In this document: one piece after another, positions 16,281 through 25,582 of the stretch
Layout of the letters: the number at the start of each line of letters is the position of its first letter
Position numbering within the stretch: position 1 is the first letter of the stretch
Assembly: GCA_902777355.1 (NCBI GenBank)
Contig: CACYTU010000004.1
Location: 1 to 64,000 of the forward strand
Reading direction: 5' to 3'
DNA length: 64,000 nucleotides
DNA from: an uncultured Lachnospiraceae bacterium
GTDB taxonomy: Bacteria > Bacillota > Clostridia > Lachnospirales > Lachnospiraceae
Position numbers and translations under genes: made by a program
The notes under the pieces: model-generated
Told to the model about the DNA's origin: nothing
Seen by the model: the letters and a program-made list of their open reading frames with translations, nothing else
Databases searched by the model: none

Positions 16281-18020
16281 TTATTGCAGCTGTTCCAGGA
16301 ATGTCATATTTTCTGTGTCTTTGCCTGTGAGCATCCTGCGCAGGTCTGTGATCATCATAGCCGCTATGTCGGGGGACTGGTAGAGGCTTCGCTGAACCTG
16401 CCAGACATTTCCTTCCTGCACTGCCTTGAAGTCTGTCAGAAGGGCGGATCTTCCGCAGAGCTGGTCTATGTTTTTGACGGGATTTTCAATCGTGGCGTTG
16501 TAGATCAGGAAATCCGCGTCCTTTGCTGTATTGTAAAAATCTTCCATGGACAGGCGGACCGAGGCGCTGTTTCCACTCTCGTTCAGCAGGTCTTTGAAAA
16601 TATAATTCCCGCCTGCCAGTTCGATCATGCGGGGGATATAGTCATCCGTCGCGCGGACGATCACATTTCCGCCTGATGAGATGGAAAAGAAGGCAACAGT
16701 CAGTCCTGTATCGGTATATTCGGCGGATTGGGCAAACTGCTTATTCTGTTCTTCGAAAAATGCCTCCGCCTCTTTCTCATGTCCGGTCAGAACGCCGTAG
16801 AGCCTGACCCACTCGGTACGGCCCATGGGATGGCTCTCGTTGCTGGAGGTATCGATAAACACTGGGATTCCCAGTTCCTCCAGCTTTTCCTTCACCTCGG
16901 GCGTGTGGAGGATCATCATGGATTCCACCGCCAGGTCACAGCCCGAAGAGGCAAGGAGCTCGTAGTCCGGCGCGCTGTATTTGCCCGCATAGATCATGCT
17001 GCCGTCAGCCAGGGCCTTTTTGGGCGCGTCGATGTACCAGCCCTCGGCTTTGGTTCCGGTCATCTTCACCTGTCCAATCGCGCCCGCCGCGTCAAACAGA
17101 GCCATGGAGGAAGTCGCCGCAACGTAGATATTGCCGGGGGATGCCTTCAGAACCGTGACGGAAGCGGGCAGTTTCTTCATCATTTTCTGCTGAGCCGCGG
17201 AGTCGTCAGATGAGCTGTTTTCCGGCAGGATCAGGTACTGCCCGCTGTTGTGGATATCAATCAGCCGGTAAAGCGCGTCTTTGCTCCCGTCAGCAAGCTT
17301 GTAGGAATATATGTCAAATGTCTCCGCGTATGCTTTTTCCATGGCGGAAACAAAGGTCAGTCCCTCTATTACCGGCGGCTCGGAAGGGCTTTGCTGCTGT
17401 GAAGACCTTCCGCCCGCTGCAGGGATGTCTTTTCCGTCTTCCGCTCCGGTTTCTGTATCGTTTTGAGAATTGTTTTCTGCCTCCCTGTCCGCGGTCTCCC
17501 GTCCGGAACCCGCTGAACCCGCTCCGTCTGATCCTTCTGTTCCCTCTGATCCGTCTTTTTGTGTCAGGCTGATAAAGAGGGTGTATTCAATCTCATGCGG
17601 CTCTGACATGGCTGTCGTCAGCCCGCTGATTTTCATCTCTTCATCCAGAACGACAGGAATTCTGAAGACCGAATTCTTCCGGTCCTGTTCCTGCGCGTTT
17701 TTGGGGTCATACTGCTGACCGTTGACTTTCACCCACTCATAGTGGGGACTGCTGAACTCGATCACAGCCTGCGCCTCCCCCTGTGTGAGAGTGACTTCAG
17801 GGCAGGTGATCTTCACTTTCCCCGTTCCTCCCTGGGCTGTGAAGGTCTCCGGCACATAGGTGCCGTCCTGCAGCGCAGCGGATTCTCCGCCGGATGAAAC
17901 AGCACCTGCCTGTTCACCCGGGGAATCTGTTTTTCCCGCGGGTGAGCAGGCAGTTATCACCATGACCAAAAATAGAAGCAGGGTTGTCAGTTGAAAAGGC
18001 ATGCGCATTTTGTTTTTCAT
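16281..18020 (-). CDS. BtuF-like substrate-binding lipoprotein with extra N-terminal domain
   Basis: This 579-residue lipoprotein (lipobox ending at Cys25) is the binding protein of the B12/siderophore-type importer. Residues ~50-155 form a beta-rich domain beginning LQDGTY and ending in an EYTLFISL strand. That domain resembles the C-terminal domain of the tandem chelatase lipoprotein at 40475-43348. Residues ~155-215 are a Ser/Gly/Glu linker. Residues ~218-579 are the helical-backbone periplasmic-binding fold, with GCDLAVESMM, GIPVFIDTSSNESHPMGRTEW and AEAFFEEQN. AGAGGA lies eight bases before ATG. Corrinoid capture at the cell surface is inferred from the operon; the N-terminal domain may bind tetrapyrrole or metal. 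Confidence 0.85.
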   Translation of the reverse strand: MKNKMRMPFQLTTLLLFLVMVITACSPAGKTDSPGEQAGAVSSGGESAALQDGTYVPETFTAQGGTGKVKITCPEVTLTQGEAQAVIEFSSPHYEWVKVNGQQYDPKNAQEQDRKNSVFRIPVVLDEEMKISGLTTAMSEPHEIEYTLFISLTQKDGSEGTEGSDGAGSAGSGRETADREAENNSQNDTETGAEDGKDIPAAGGRSSQQQSPSEPPVIEGLTFVSAMEKAYAETFDIYSYKLADGSKDALYRLIDIHNSGQYLILPENSSSDDSAAQQKMMKKLPASVTVLKASPGNIYVAATSSMALFDAAGAIGQVKMTGTKAEGWYIDAPKKALADGSMIYAGKYSAPDYELLASSGCDLAVESMMILHTPEVKEKLEELGIPVFIDTSSNESHPMGRTEWVRLYGVLTGHEKEAEAFFEEQNKQFAQSAEYTDTGLTVAFFSISSGGNVIVRATDDYIPRMIELAGGNYIFKDLLNESGNSASVRLSMEDFYNTAKDADFLIYNATIENPVKNIDQLCGRSALLTDFKAVQEGNVWQVQRSLYQSPDIAAMMITDLRRMLTGKDTENMTFLEQLQ

Positions 18021-18069
18021 GTTTTAGTCCTCTTGTATTTCCCTCGACGGGAGCGCCCAACCTGTAGTT

Positions 18070-19752
18070 TTAACTGAGACGAAGTGCCAGGGCGGCTGTG
18101 ACACCCTCAAGGCTCTGTTTTTTCACAAGCAGTACTGCCCTGTCTCCGTCAACCGGCATGTTCTTGTCCCCGGCCGCGGCATAGTCCGATGCAAGGCGCA
18201 GTGCGCTCCGTTCGCACACACAGTCCACACCGGTGACATTGCGGACGAAATCGGAAGATGTAAAAGACCCAGGCACTGCATTGAGCTCCTCTGCCGTAAA
18301 AAAAGTGACAGGCAGTCCCCTATTCTCAGCAAAAGCAAGGAGTCCCTGCTCGCCTTTTTTTAAATCAATGGAGGCGATTCCGATGATTGCCTGAGGGAAG
18401 ACTCCGGCATCCGCCAGAATCTGCCTCACTGCCTTCTGAACAGCTTCCTCCGCAGTGCCTCTGCGGCAGCCGATTCCCAGAGTGACCGCCCGCGGGATCA
18501 GGTAAAGAGTTCTCTCCCGGTCCTGCTGACATCTTCTCCAGGAGACGACTATATCCGCCTCGCTCCGGTCAGAAGTTCTCTGGATTCCTTCACCGTATCT
18601 GCTGATTTCTTTTTCAGCAGCAGGGATTCCCGGGATGCATCTGTTCGTCTCTTCTTCTGCAGCGGGAATTGCACGGATGCATCTGTTCGTTTCTTCTTCT
18701 GCAGCGGGAATTCCCGAAATGCATCTGTTCGTCTCTTCTTCTGCAGCGGGAATTTCACGGATAACTTTATTTAAAAAAACGCCTTCCTGCCCGCAGTCAC
18801 CAGCTGCTCCGTCGTATTCTTTATCAAAATAGATCTTAGGAATCTCACCGGCCAGAATCCGCGCGGAAATCATTTTTGCCGCCGTCCGGTCGGAGATCTG
18901 CAGACCATTTTCTGCCGCGAAGACATCGACGGCAAAAAGGCCGCGTCCGTCGGTGGCCGTTGTGATCACAGGCCGGGCGCCGATGGCCTCTGCCAGTACG
19001 AGACTGAGGCGGTTCCCTCCTCCCACGTGGCCTGACATCAGTGAGATTATAAATCTTCCGTTCTCATCCGAGACCAGGACTGCCGGATCCCTGAATTTAT
19101 CTCTTGCAAAGGGAGCGATACACCGGACTGCGATTCCCGTCGAGGCAAAAAAGATGAGGGCATCTGCCTCTCCAAACCACTTTGCAGTCACTTCGGACAG
19201 CTTTGGGCCGTCTTCATAACCCGCCACATCCGCACAGCGGCCTGTCTGCAGGATTTCCGATTCCGGCAACAGATTCGCCAGGACTTCCGCTGCCCGCCGC
19301 ATAGTCTCAAATCCGCGCCGGGTGCAGGCCATCATGACGATTTTCCCAAATGGTCTGCCTGTCCCCTTAAGGACCCGTCTTTGGCTTTCGCTGTTTTTGG
19401 TTTTTCTGCCTGTCACGGAAGTCACAGAATCCGGCAGAGGCCGGTCCTCATCAGCGGCAGGAGACGTCTGGCGCATCACAGCGACGATCTCCGCATATTT
19501 TTCAGTGATCCTGCCATAGTTCTCCGGCAGGTGGGGAACGGCACAGTCAGTACAGACCTTGATTCCTTTTTCGTTATAAGTGAAATTTCCTCCGCATCCA
19601 GGCCCCAGCATGTAGAGCGGGCAATAACAGAAGAGGCAGTTAAAGCGCGAAGGATCCGCAATCCTGTGGCAGGGAAAATATTCACATTCTGTATTCTGGA
19701 AAAAGGAATAGTGCTTTCCCTCCCAGTGAGGCTTTTCCCTCTTTTTGCTCAT
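18070..19752 (-). CDS. cbiG: Cys-rich small domain fused to CbiG (cobalt-precorrin-5A hydrolase)
   Basis: This 560-residue protein opens the ring by removing C20 as acetaldehyde from cobalt-precorrin-5A. Residues 1-100 are a cysteine-rich small domain with about ten Cys (CEYFPC, CLFCYCPLY, CGGNF, CTDC), a probable metal-binding module found near cobamide genes. Residues ~137-320 are the CbiG N-terminal and central domains (FASTGIAVRC, MSGHVGGGN, TTATDGRG). A repeat insert of ~70 residues (AAEEETNRCI-type) follows. The C-terminal domain starts at LGIGCRRGT and contains IASIDLKK. AAGGAG lies seven bases upstream. It follows cobD by 12 bp, so the two genes are co-transcribed. Confidence 0.9.
   Translation of the reverse strand: MSKKREKPHWEGKHYSFFQNTECEYFPCHRIADPSRFNCLFCYCPLYMLGPGCGGNFTYNEKGIKVCTDCAVPHLPENYGRITEKYAEIVAVMRQTSPAADEDRPLPDSVTSVTGRKTKNSESQRRVLKGTGRPFGKIVMMACTRRGFETMRRAAEVLANLLPESEILQTGRCADVAGYEDGPKLSEVTAKWFGEADALIFFASTGIAVRCIAPFARDKFRDPAVLVSDENGRFIISLMSGHVGGGNRLSLVLAEAIGARPVITTATDGRGLFAVDVFAAENGLQISDRTAAKMISARILAGEIPKIYFDKEYDGAAGDCGQEGVFLNKVIREIPAAEEETNRCISGIPAAEEETNRCIRAIPAAEEETNRCIPGIPAAEKEISRYGEGIQRTSDRSEADIVVSWRRCQQDRERTLYLIPRAVTLGIGCRRGTAEEAVQKAVRQILADAGVFPQAIIGIASIDLKKGEQGLLAFAENRGLPVTFFTAEELNAVPGSFTSSDFVRNVTGVDCVCERSALRLASDYAAAGDKNMPVDGDRAVLLVKKQSLEGVTAALALRLS
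18590..18765 (-). repeat. In-frame repeat insert within cbiG
   Basis: Four copies of a 48-bp unit with TCTTCTTCTGCAGCGGGAAT encode the Ala-Glu-Glu-Glu-Thr-Asn-Arg-Cys repeats between the central and C-terminal CbiG domains. Confidence 0.9.
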
Positions 19753-19764
19753 TTACCTACTCCT

Positions 19765-20877
19765 TCAATCCCCCACAGGTTTTGTGGCCGCCTGCAAAAT
19801 CTCTGTCATCGCCTGCAGCAGAATATCGTTTTCCTCCGGCAGCAGGACAGCGGCCCGGTAATCGCCTTCCTGAAGACCTTTATAATTGTCACACTTCCTG
19901 ATCAGGATCCCTCTGGACAAAAGCGGCAGGTACAATTCAGTTCCGCAGGAGAAAAATATATAATTTGCCTCTCCCGGGAAAACCCTGCATCCCATCGATC
20001 TGAGAGCCGCCGCCATCCTTTCCCGCTCCTGGGCGACAAGGGACCGGGCCTTCTCCAGATACTCCTCATTTTCCGGCTCAAGCGCCGCAATACCGGCGAT
20101 CTGTGCCGGCAGGGAGACGCTCCACTCCGCCTGCTGCTTATGTATGGTCTCCAACACAGAGGAATCCGCTGCCATCAGATACCCGAGCCGGATGCCCGGC
20201 ATGGCAAAGCGCTTGGTAAAGGCATCCAGGACCAGCAGCCTTTGTTTTATCCTATCGTCCGCAGGTTTCTCCGGTTCTCTTTCCAGAAAAGCTTCCGGCG
20301 AGAGCAGGCGCCGCATAGTAAGCTGTTTTTCGTCCTGCAAAAAGCCGAGAAAGCATTCATCGACCAGCAGCCAGGTACCCTGGCGCTGACAGATATCCGC
20401 AATCCGGACAAGCAGTCGGGAGTCAATCAGGTTCCCGACCGGGTTGGAGGGTGAACACAGAATGGCCAGATCCGGACCTTCCGCCAGGTCGTCTAGGTAC
20501 CTGTCTGTCAGGGCGAAATCCTCTTCCCTTTTCAGAATATGATAGCGGACCTGTGCGCCGCAGGCTTTTGCCGCATGCAGGTATCCGGAAAAAGACGGCG
20601 CCGTCAGAAGAATACTGCGGGCACCCAGGCCGCGGGCCGCAGCCTCGATCAGCTCCGATGCTCCGTTTCCGCACAGGATCTGTCCCATTGGGACTCCGGT
20701 GAACTTCTCCAGGGCCTGCCGGAGCTCAGTGCAGTCCCGGTCCGGATACTGCTTCAGAAGAGGGAGACTGTCCCTCAGCCTGGTCAGGACACCTTCCGGA
20801 ATCCCCAGGGGATTGATATTGACCGAAAAGTCGTATCTCACCTCTGCGCTATTGTAAATCTCTCCTCCGTGCAGCAT
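19765..20877 (-). CDS. cobD: CobD: L-threonine-O-3-phosphate decarboxylase
   Basis: This 370-residue PLP enzyme makes aminopropanol phosphate for the nucleotide-loop linker. The HGG start and FSVNINPLG motif are characteristic of CobD. CSPSNPVGN, VDECFLGF and the PLP lysine in LDAFTKRFAMPG near residue 225, followed by GIRLGYL, identify the class-I aminotransferase fold. Length is close to family. The ribosome site is weak (AGAGAGAAC). The conserved start and HGG motif support this ATG. Its product is used by CbiB, whose gene is frameshifted here. Confidence 0.9.
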   Translation of the reverse strand: MLHGGEIYNSAEVRYDFSVNINPLGIPEGVLTRLRDSLPLLKQYPDRDCTELRQALEKFTGVPMGQILCGNGASELIEAAARGLGARSILLTAPSFSGYLHAAKACGAQVRYHILKREEDFALTDRYLDDLAEGPDLAILCSPSNPVGNLIDSRLLVRIADICQRQGTWLLVDECFLGFLQDEKQLTMRRLLSPEAFLEREPEKPADDRIKQRLLVLDAFTKRFAMPGIRLGYLMAADSSVLETIHKQQAEWSVSLPAQIAGIAALEPENEEYLEKARSLVAQERERMAAALRSMGCRVFPGEANYIFFSCGTELYLPLLSRGILIRKCDNYKGLQEGDYRAAVLLPEENDILLQAMTEILQAATKPVGD

Positions 20878-20904
20878 AAGCAGTCAGTTCTCTCTCTGTA
20901 AAAT

Positions 20905-21025
20905 AAAATGGTTTCTCCGGCAGTTCCGGTATTTTATCGGGCGAAAAAGCAGCTCCTGCAGTTCCGGTATTTTGCCGGGCGAAAAAGCAGCTCCTGCAGT
21001 TCCGACATTTTAACGGGCGAAAAAG
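20905..21025. repeat. Intergenic tandem repeat, ~37-bp unit
   Basis: Three copies of a unit with GCAGTTCCGGTATTTT and CGGGCGAAAAAGCAGCTCCT fill the gap between the cbiJ-E-T fusion and cobD. Confidence 0.8.
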
Positions 21026-21064
21026 CGTCCGGGCCGGCTTTATTGCTTTATTGTTTTGCTGTGT

Positions 21065-23446
21065 TTAAACAATGTATGATTCGCTGCCGGTAAACGAGAT
21101 AATAAAAACAGGATTTCCGGCGCGCAGGTAATGATAGTGACCCAGCATTTCCTCCCTGTTGACAATTACCTGAGTACACTGAAGATCACGGACCACCAAT
21201 TCTTTCAAAGCGGTCTTCAGCGCTGCCAGGGTCTCCGATGTAATACAGTTGACCACAACCCGTGCCTCTGGATTTTTTGAAAAAACTGCCTTCAGGATAT
21301 CCCCGATTTCGCCTCCGCTTCCGCCGACGAAAACATGGGTCGGTTCCGGCAGATCCGAAAGCGCCTCAGGGGCCCGCCCCTTAACAATCTCCATATTTTG
21401 CAGACAATATTTTGCCCGGTTCTGCTCCAGTAACGCCAGGGCATCCTGCTTATATTCAATTGACAGAATCTTCCCTTCCGGGCAGGTAAGGGCGGCTTCG
21501 ATGCTGACAGAGCCGGTACCGGCCCCCACATCCCAGAGGACCGCTTCTGATGTGAGTCCCAGGCGGCACAGAGAGAGCGAACGGATTTCCGAAGAAGTCA
21601 TGGGTGCTTTTCCCCGTATAAAGGCGTTATCAGGCAGCCCGGGTACAACAGGACAATTTTCCGCATCCAAATGCTTTATATATAGGACATAAAGCCCTTC
21701 CCCTTTGACCTCTGTCAGCTCATGTGCGGTGCATGTGCAGATTTTTTCCGCAGGGCGGGATAACTCATAGCCGTAGATCAGCCTCAGATTTCCAAGGACG
21801 CCCCGCTTCTGTGCTCTTTCCAGCAATACACCTGTCCATGTGAGATTCTCCACTCCGGCCAAAAGGAGAAAGCACTCTCTGTTCCTGCGCACCTGTCCGA
21901 CAACGTTGCAGAATCGGCCGTGGGAGCTGAGAATCTTCCAGTCCTGCCAGGGAATCCCTGCCCTCGAGGCAAACCAGGAAACACAGGAAATACCACAGAT
22001 CAACTGCATTTCAATCCCCCTGTCGTACATCGGCCGTCTGTTCAGAGTGGAATATAAGCGGGCAGCTCCGCTGTAAAAGCCGCTGTCTCCGGAAAAAGCG
22101 ACCGCTGCCCTCTCTATTTCTTCATGCTCGAACATATATCTCACAATTGTCAGACTGTCATAAGCGGGGATGATCGTTTTGGAGGAAACCGATTCACAGG
22201 CCGCCATGAGATTGTCAAGGACCGTCTTTGCCCCGAACAGGACTTCAGCCGTTGCAATAGCCTCCTCTGCCTCTTTTGTAATAGCCCCGGCACCGCCGAC
22301 ACCGATTCCGACCAGAAAAAGCTTTCTCTTCTTTTCGCAGTCCATGTCAGCGGTGTAAACTTCGTCATCCACGTCTTCCGTGATGGTTATACCGCCCATG
22401 ACTGCCTCGCCATCCATGACAGCCACATCGCTCAGACCAGCCATGACTGCAGAGTCTTCCATAGCGGCCATATCGCTCATGCCGCTCTTTATTGAGACGT
22501 CTTCCATGGCGGTCACACCGCTCATGCCGCCCTTAACTGCGGCGCTTTCCATGGCGGCCACACCCTTTGCGGGCACATTTTTGTCAACGGACACACCATC
22601 CCCGGCACCATGGTATGTATCGCTGTCTGCATCGACACCGGCATACCGCAGAGCCGCGGTGATCGTATGCTCCAGGTCCAGGGTCTGTGCGAGGTTTTCC
22701 GCAGGGGTGCGGATCACCACCGCCCGGATGCCGCAGCGCCTGACCGCCTCTGTCTTTTCGGGAAATCCTCCCGCCGCGCCGGTCTCCTTAGTCAGAAGCC
22801 AGGAAGCTCCTGCATAGTGAATCTGGGCGCAGTTCATCTCCACATCAAAAGGTCCCTGCATGGCGAAAATCTGTTTTCCCGCAAGTCCAGCTTCCGCACA
22901 TGCCTGCAGGCTCTCCTGAGTGGGAAGCACGCGCGCCGTGATTCTGGACGGATTCCCCAGAGCTTTTGCAAAGCGGACCAGTTCTTTGCTGCCGGTCGTC
23001 ACCAGAATGTGTCCCGGAACAGACGCCAGAAAAGCGCCTGCCTGGTCGGCATCAGAGACATAGACAAAGTCATCATCGTCCTGCAATGCATGGTCCTTGG
23101 GGCTGCCAGAAGAATCTCCGGTAAGAACATCTCTCTGCAGGTGCAGATATGGAAGGCCGGTTTCTCTGCAGGCCGCCCCAATCTCTCCCGAGACAATCTG
23201 CGCATGGGGGTGCGTCGCATCGATCACACAGGAAAAAGACCCTTCCCGCATCAACTGTGCCATACCGCTGCGGTCGAGTCTCCCTGCATGGACGGTCATG
23301 AGGGGATGAGGTGTCAGAACCTCTTCGCCGTAATGCGTCGCCACGCTCACAGTGCAGGGAACTCCCGCTGCCAGCAGTCCTTCCGCCGCATTCCGTCCTT
23401 CTGTTGTCCCTCCGAAAATCAAAATACTTCTGCCAGCTGTTTTCAT
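21065..23446 (-). CDS. CbiJ-CbiE-CbiT triple fusion
   Basis: This 793-residue polypeptide combines three steps. Residues 1-~275 are CbiJ/CobK (cobalt-precorrin-6A reductase: LIFGGTTEGR opening, DATHPHA). Residues ~285-365 are Ala/Met-rich repeats. Residues ~370-590 are CbiE, a tetrapyrrole methylase (LVGIGVGGAG, FSGDSGFYSGA, ISSHGR). Residues ~600-793 are CbiT, the Rossmann C15-methyltransferase / C12 decarboxylase (GKAPMTSSEIR, WDVGAGTGSVSIE, FVGGSGG). CbiE-CbiT fusion equals CobL; the added N-terminal CbiJ lets one protein carry out consecutive reductions and methylations. GAGGTG lies 12 bases upstream of ATG. Confidence 0.9.
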   Translation of the reverse strand: MKTAGRSILIFGGTTEGRNAAEGLLAAGVPCTVSVATHYGEEVLTPHPLMTVHAGRLDRSGMAQLMREGSFSCVIDATHPHAQIVSGEIGAACRETGLPYLHLQRDVLTGDSSGSPKDHALQDDDDFVYVSDADQAGAFLASVPGHILVTTGSKELVRFAKALGNPSRITARVLPTQESLQACAEAGLAGKQIFAMQGPFDVEMNCAQIHYAGASWLLTKETGAAGGFPEKTEAVRRCGIRAVVIRTPAENLAQTLDLEHTITAALRYAGVDADSDTYHGAGDGVSVDKNVPAKGVAAMESAAVKGGMSGVTAMEDVSIKSGMSDMAAMEDSAVMAGLSDVAVMDGEAVMGGITITEDVDDEVYTADMDCEKKRKLFLVGIGVGGAGAITKEAEEAIATAEVLFGAKTVLDNLMAACESVSSKTIIPAYDSLTIVRYMFEHEEIERAAVAFSGDSGFYSGAARLYSTLNRRPMYDRGIEMQLICGISCVSWFASRAGIPWQDWKILSSHGRFCNVVGQVRRNRECFLLLAGVENLTWTGVLLERAQKRGVLGNLRLIYGYELSRPAEKICTCTAHELTEVKGEGLYVLYIKHLDAENCPVVPGLPDNAFIRGKAPMTSSEIRSLSLCRLGLTSEAVLWDVGAGTGSVSIEAALTCPEGKILSIEYKQDALALLEQNRAKYCLQNMEIVKGRAPEALSDLPEPTHVFVGGSGGEIGDILKAVFSKNPEARVVVNCITSETLAALKTALKELVVRDLQCTQVIVNREEMLGHYHYLRAGNPVFIISFTGSESYIV
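22375..22580 (-). repeat. In-frame repeat linker between CbiJ and CbiE
   Basis: Five or six copies of ~36-48 bp units (CATGGCGGCCATATCGCTCA type) encode the Ala/Met/Asp/Val-rich connector of the fusion. Confidence 0.85.
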
Positions 23447-23469
23447 CTTCCGGGTGCACCTCTTTTTTG

Positions 23470-23553
23470 CCTGTATTTATGAACAGGACTCATTTTCCCC
23501 GTCTTGCCGCTCTCTGGAATAGCCGCGGGGCGTCACCTTTTTATTCTCTGCAT
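23470..23553 (-). repeat. Duplicated 3' end of cbiH
   Basis: On the minus strand this spacer repeats the last codons of cbiH (VTPRGYSRER, GEN, ESCS) including its stop codon. The gap downstream of cbiH is therefore a tandem copy of the gene's own end. Confidence 0.9.
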
Positions 23554-24333
23554 TTATGAACAGGAATCATTTTCCCCTGCATGCCGCTCTCTGGAGTAGC
23601 CGCGGGGGGTCACCATTTTATCGCCGATCCGCTTTGTCGACTCGTTTCCGATAAAGACGGTTGTAAACATATCCACCTTAACGTCCCGAAGCTGTCCCAG
23701 AGTATAAATGTGGGTCTCTTCGCCATCCCGTCCGATATTGCGCACGGTACCGCAGACCTGTTCCGGAGGCAGAGTCTCCAGGAGGATATCGCAGGCTCTC
23801 TGCAGATAATCATGCCGCCTTTTGCTGGAGGGGTTATAGAGGACGATCACAAAATCTCCCTCTGCCGCCATCCGAAGCCGCTTCTCGATCTTCTCCCAGG
23901 GGGTCATCAGGTCGCTGAGGCTGATCAGGACAAAATCGTGGATCAGGGGAGCTCCCAGACGGGCCGCCCCGCTCAGTGCCGCCGTGACACCGGGTATCAC
24001 CTGAATCTCCACAGTGGGATAGTCCTTTGCCACCTCGTAAATCAGGCCGGCCATGCCATAGACGCCCGCGTCTCCGCTGCAGATAAAGGCGACGTCCGAT
24101 CCTTTGGCAGCCTCGTCCAGGGCAAGCACGCACCGCTGCTCCTCCCGGCGCATTGTCGTTGTGATTATTTTTTTGCCAGGGAAACGCTCCTTCACCAGGT
24201 CCACATAGACATGGTAGCCTGCAATCACATCGCTCTCTTCAATCGCCCGGTAAGCCTCCATTGTCATCTGGTCAATCTCGCCCGGCCCAATGCCGATCAC
24301 GATAACTCTTCCCTTTCCGGCTTCACTGTCCAT
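23554..24333 (-). CDS. cbiH: CbiH: cobalt-precorrin-3B C17-methyltransferase
   Basis: This 259-residue tetrapyrrole methylase performs the ring-contracting C17 methylation. It shows VIGIGPGEIDQMT at the N-terminus, ICSGDAGVYGMAG, VIPGVTAALS, LYNPSSKRR and the C-terminal MVTPRGY, all diagnostic of CbiH/CobJ. GGAGG lies five bases before ATG. Length is normal. The final 15 or so codons plus stop are duplicated downstream. Confidence 0.93.
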   Translation of the reverse strand: MDSEAGKGRVIVIGIGPGEIDQMTMEAYRAIEESDVIAGYHVYVDLVKERFPGKKIITTTMRREEQRCVLALDEAAKGSDVAFICSGDAGVYGMAGLIYEVAKDYPTVEIQVIPGVTAALSGAARLGAPLIHDFVLISLSDLMTPWEKIEKRLRMAAEGDFVIVLYNPSSKRRHDYLQRACDILLETLPPEQVCGTVRNIGRDGEETHIYTLGQLRDVKVDMFTTVFIGNESTKRIGDKMVTPRGYSRERHAGENDSCS

Positions 24334-24454
24334 GCTTTCCTCCGAAATACAATCTAATCATTCTGTGCCGCATTCCCGCGGGCAGCTATGACCGGCCCGC
24401 GTTTTGCACACCATTTTGATAAAACCTCAATAAAAACAGCGGAATTATAAAAAA

Positions 24455-24560
24455 ACATCTCACAAAAATATCTCATGAAGATATCCCGCAAAAATATCCC
24501 GCAAAAATATCTCGCAAAACATCTCTCGATAATATCTCAAATATCTCAGAAAAATATCTC
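24455..24560. repeat. Intergenic microrepeat of ~13-bp units
   Basis: About eight copies of AAAAATATCTCGC-like units lie between cbiF and cbiH; the last overlap the cbiF stop region. Confidence 0.8.
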
Positions 24561-25317
24561 ATTCAGAGGCATCTCTGAATTCGGTGGTAAATCCGGGATC
24601 ATAGAGTTTTGAGCGCTCATAGCCGCTCTGGGCGACGGCACTGCCGACAATGATCAGGGCGGTTTTGGTGATTCCGTGTTCCGCGGCGGTCTGCGCCAAA
24701 GTCTCCACAGTGCAGATATATTTTTCCTCATCCGGCCAGGTCGCCTTGTAGACAATGGCGGCCGGTGTCTCCGGAGCATATCCGCCGGCCACCAGCCTGC
24801 GGCTGAGTTTGTCCAGCATCCCTGTGCTCAGAAAGATCACCATGGTCGCGCCGTGTGCGGCGAAGGATTCAATGGATTCTTTCTCCGGCATCGGGGTGCG
24901 GCCGGCCATGCGGGTGATGATCACGCTCTGCGTGATACCGGGCAGGGTGTACTCCATATCAAGGGCGGAAGCCGCGCCGCAGAAGGCACTCACGCCGGGA
25001 GTGTAATCGTAGGGAATCCTCTCCTCTTCCAGAATATCCATCTGCTCCCGGATAGCGCCGTATATACAGGGGTCCCCTGTGTGCAGGCGCACTGTCGACA
25101 GGCCTGCCTTTTCGGCTTCCCTCATCGCGTCTGTCACCTGCTCCAGGGTCATCTTGGCGCTGTCAAGGACACGGCAGCCCTCTTTTTTTGATTCCAGAAG
25201 AGCGGGATTCACCAGCGATCCCGCGTAAATGATAAGGTCAGCCTGCTCGAGCAGCCTCTGCCCGCGCACTGTGATCAGATCCGGAGCCCCGGATCCCGCT
25301 CCCACAAAATGTATCAT
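24559..25317 (-). CDS. cbiF: CbiF: cobalt-precorrin-4 C11-methyltransferase
   Basis: This 252-residue SAM-dependent methylase transfers a methyl group to C11. Diagnostic motifs are FVGAGSGAPDLIT at the N-terminus, IIYAGSLVNPALL, RLHTGDPCIYGA, TPGVSAFCGAAS and ITRMAGRTPMP. AGAGG lies seven bases upstream. Length is typical for CbiF/CobM. Confidence 0.93.
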   Translation of the reverse strand: MIHFVGAGSGAPDLITVRGQRLLEQADLIIYAGSLVNPALLESKKEGCRVLDSAKMTLEQVTDAMREAEKAGLSTVRLHTGDPCIYGAIREQMDILEEERIPYDYTPGVSAFCGAASALDMEYTLPGITQSVIITRMAGRTPMPEKESIESFAAHGATMVIFLSTGMLDKLSRRLVAGGYAPETPAAIVYKATWPDEEKYICTVETLAQTAAEHGITKTALIIVGSAVAQSGYERSKLYDPGFTTEFRDASE

Positions 25318-25434
25318 GCCCTACCTCTTGAGTCCTTGTTCTCTGTTTACTGTTTACTGTTTATTGTTATATGCTTTGTGTAAATGTACGCAAATACAGG
25401 CAAAGTCTCTTCACTGTCGTTCTCAGATTCCATA

Positions 25435-25582
25435 AAGCAGTTCCTGCAGAAAAGGAAATTTTATTCAATTGCCCGGAGCTGTTCCTTCGGGAGACGAAAC
25501 TTATTCAGTTTTCCCGAGCTGCTCCTGCAGAAGACGAAATCTTATTCAATTGCCCGGAGCTGCTCCTGCAGAAGACGAAATC
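25435..25582 (-). repeat. Duplicated 3' end of cbiD
   Basis: Four copies of a ~41-bp unit follow the cbiD stop on the minus strand. Each repeats the last codons of cbiD (QEQLRAIE) and its TAA. Degeneracy increases away from the gene. Confidence 0.9.
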
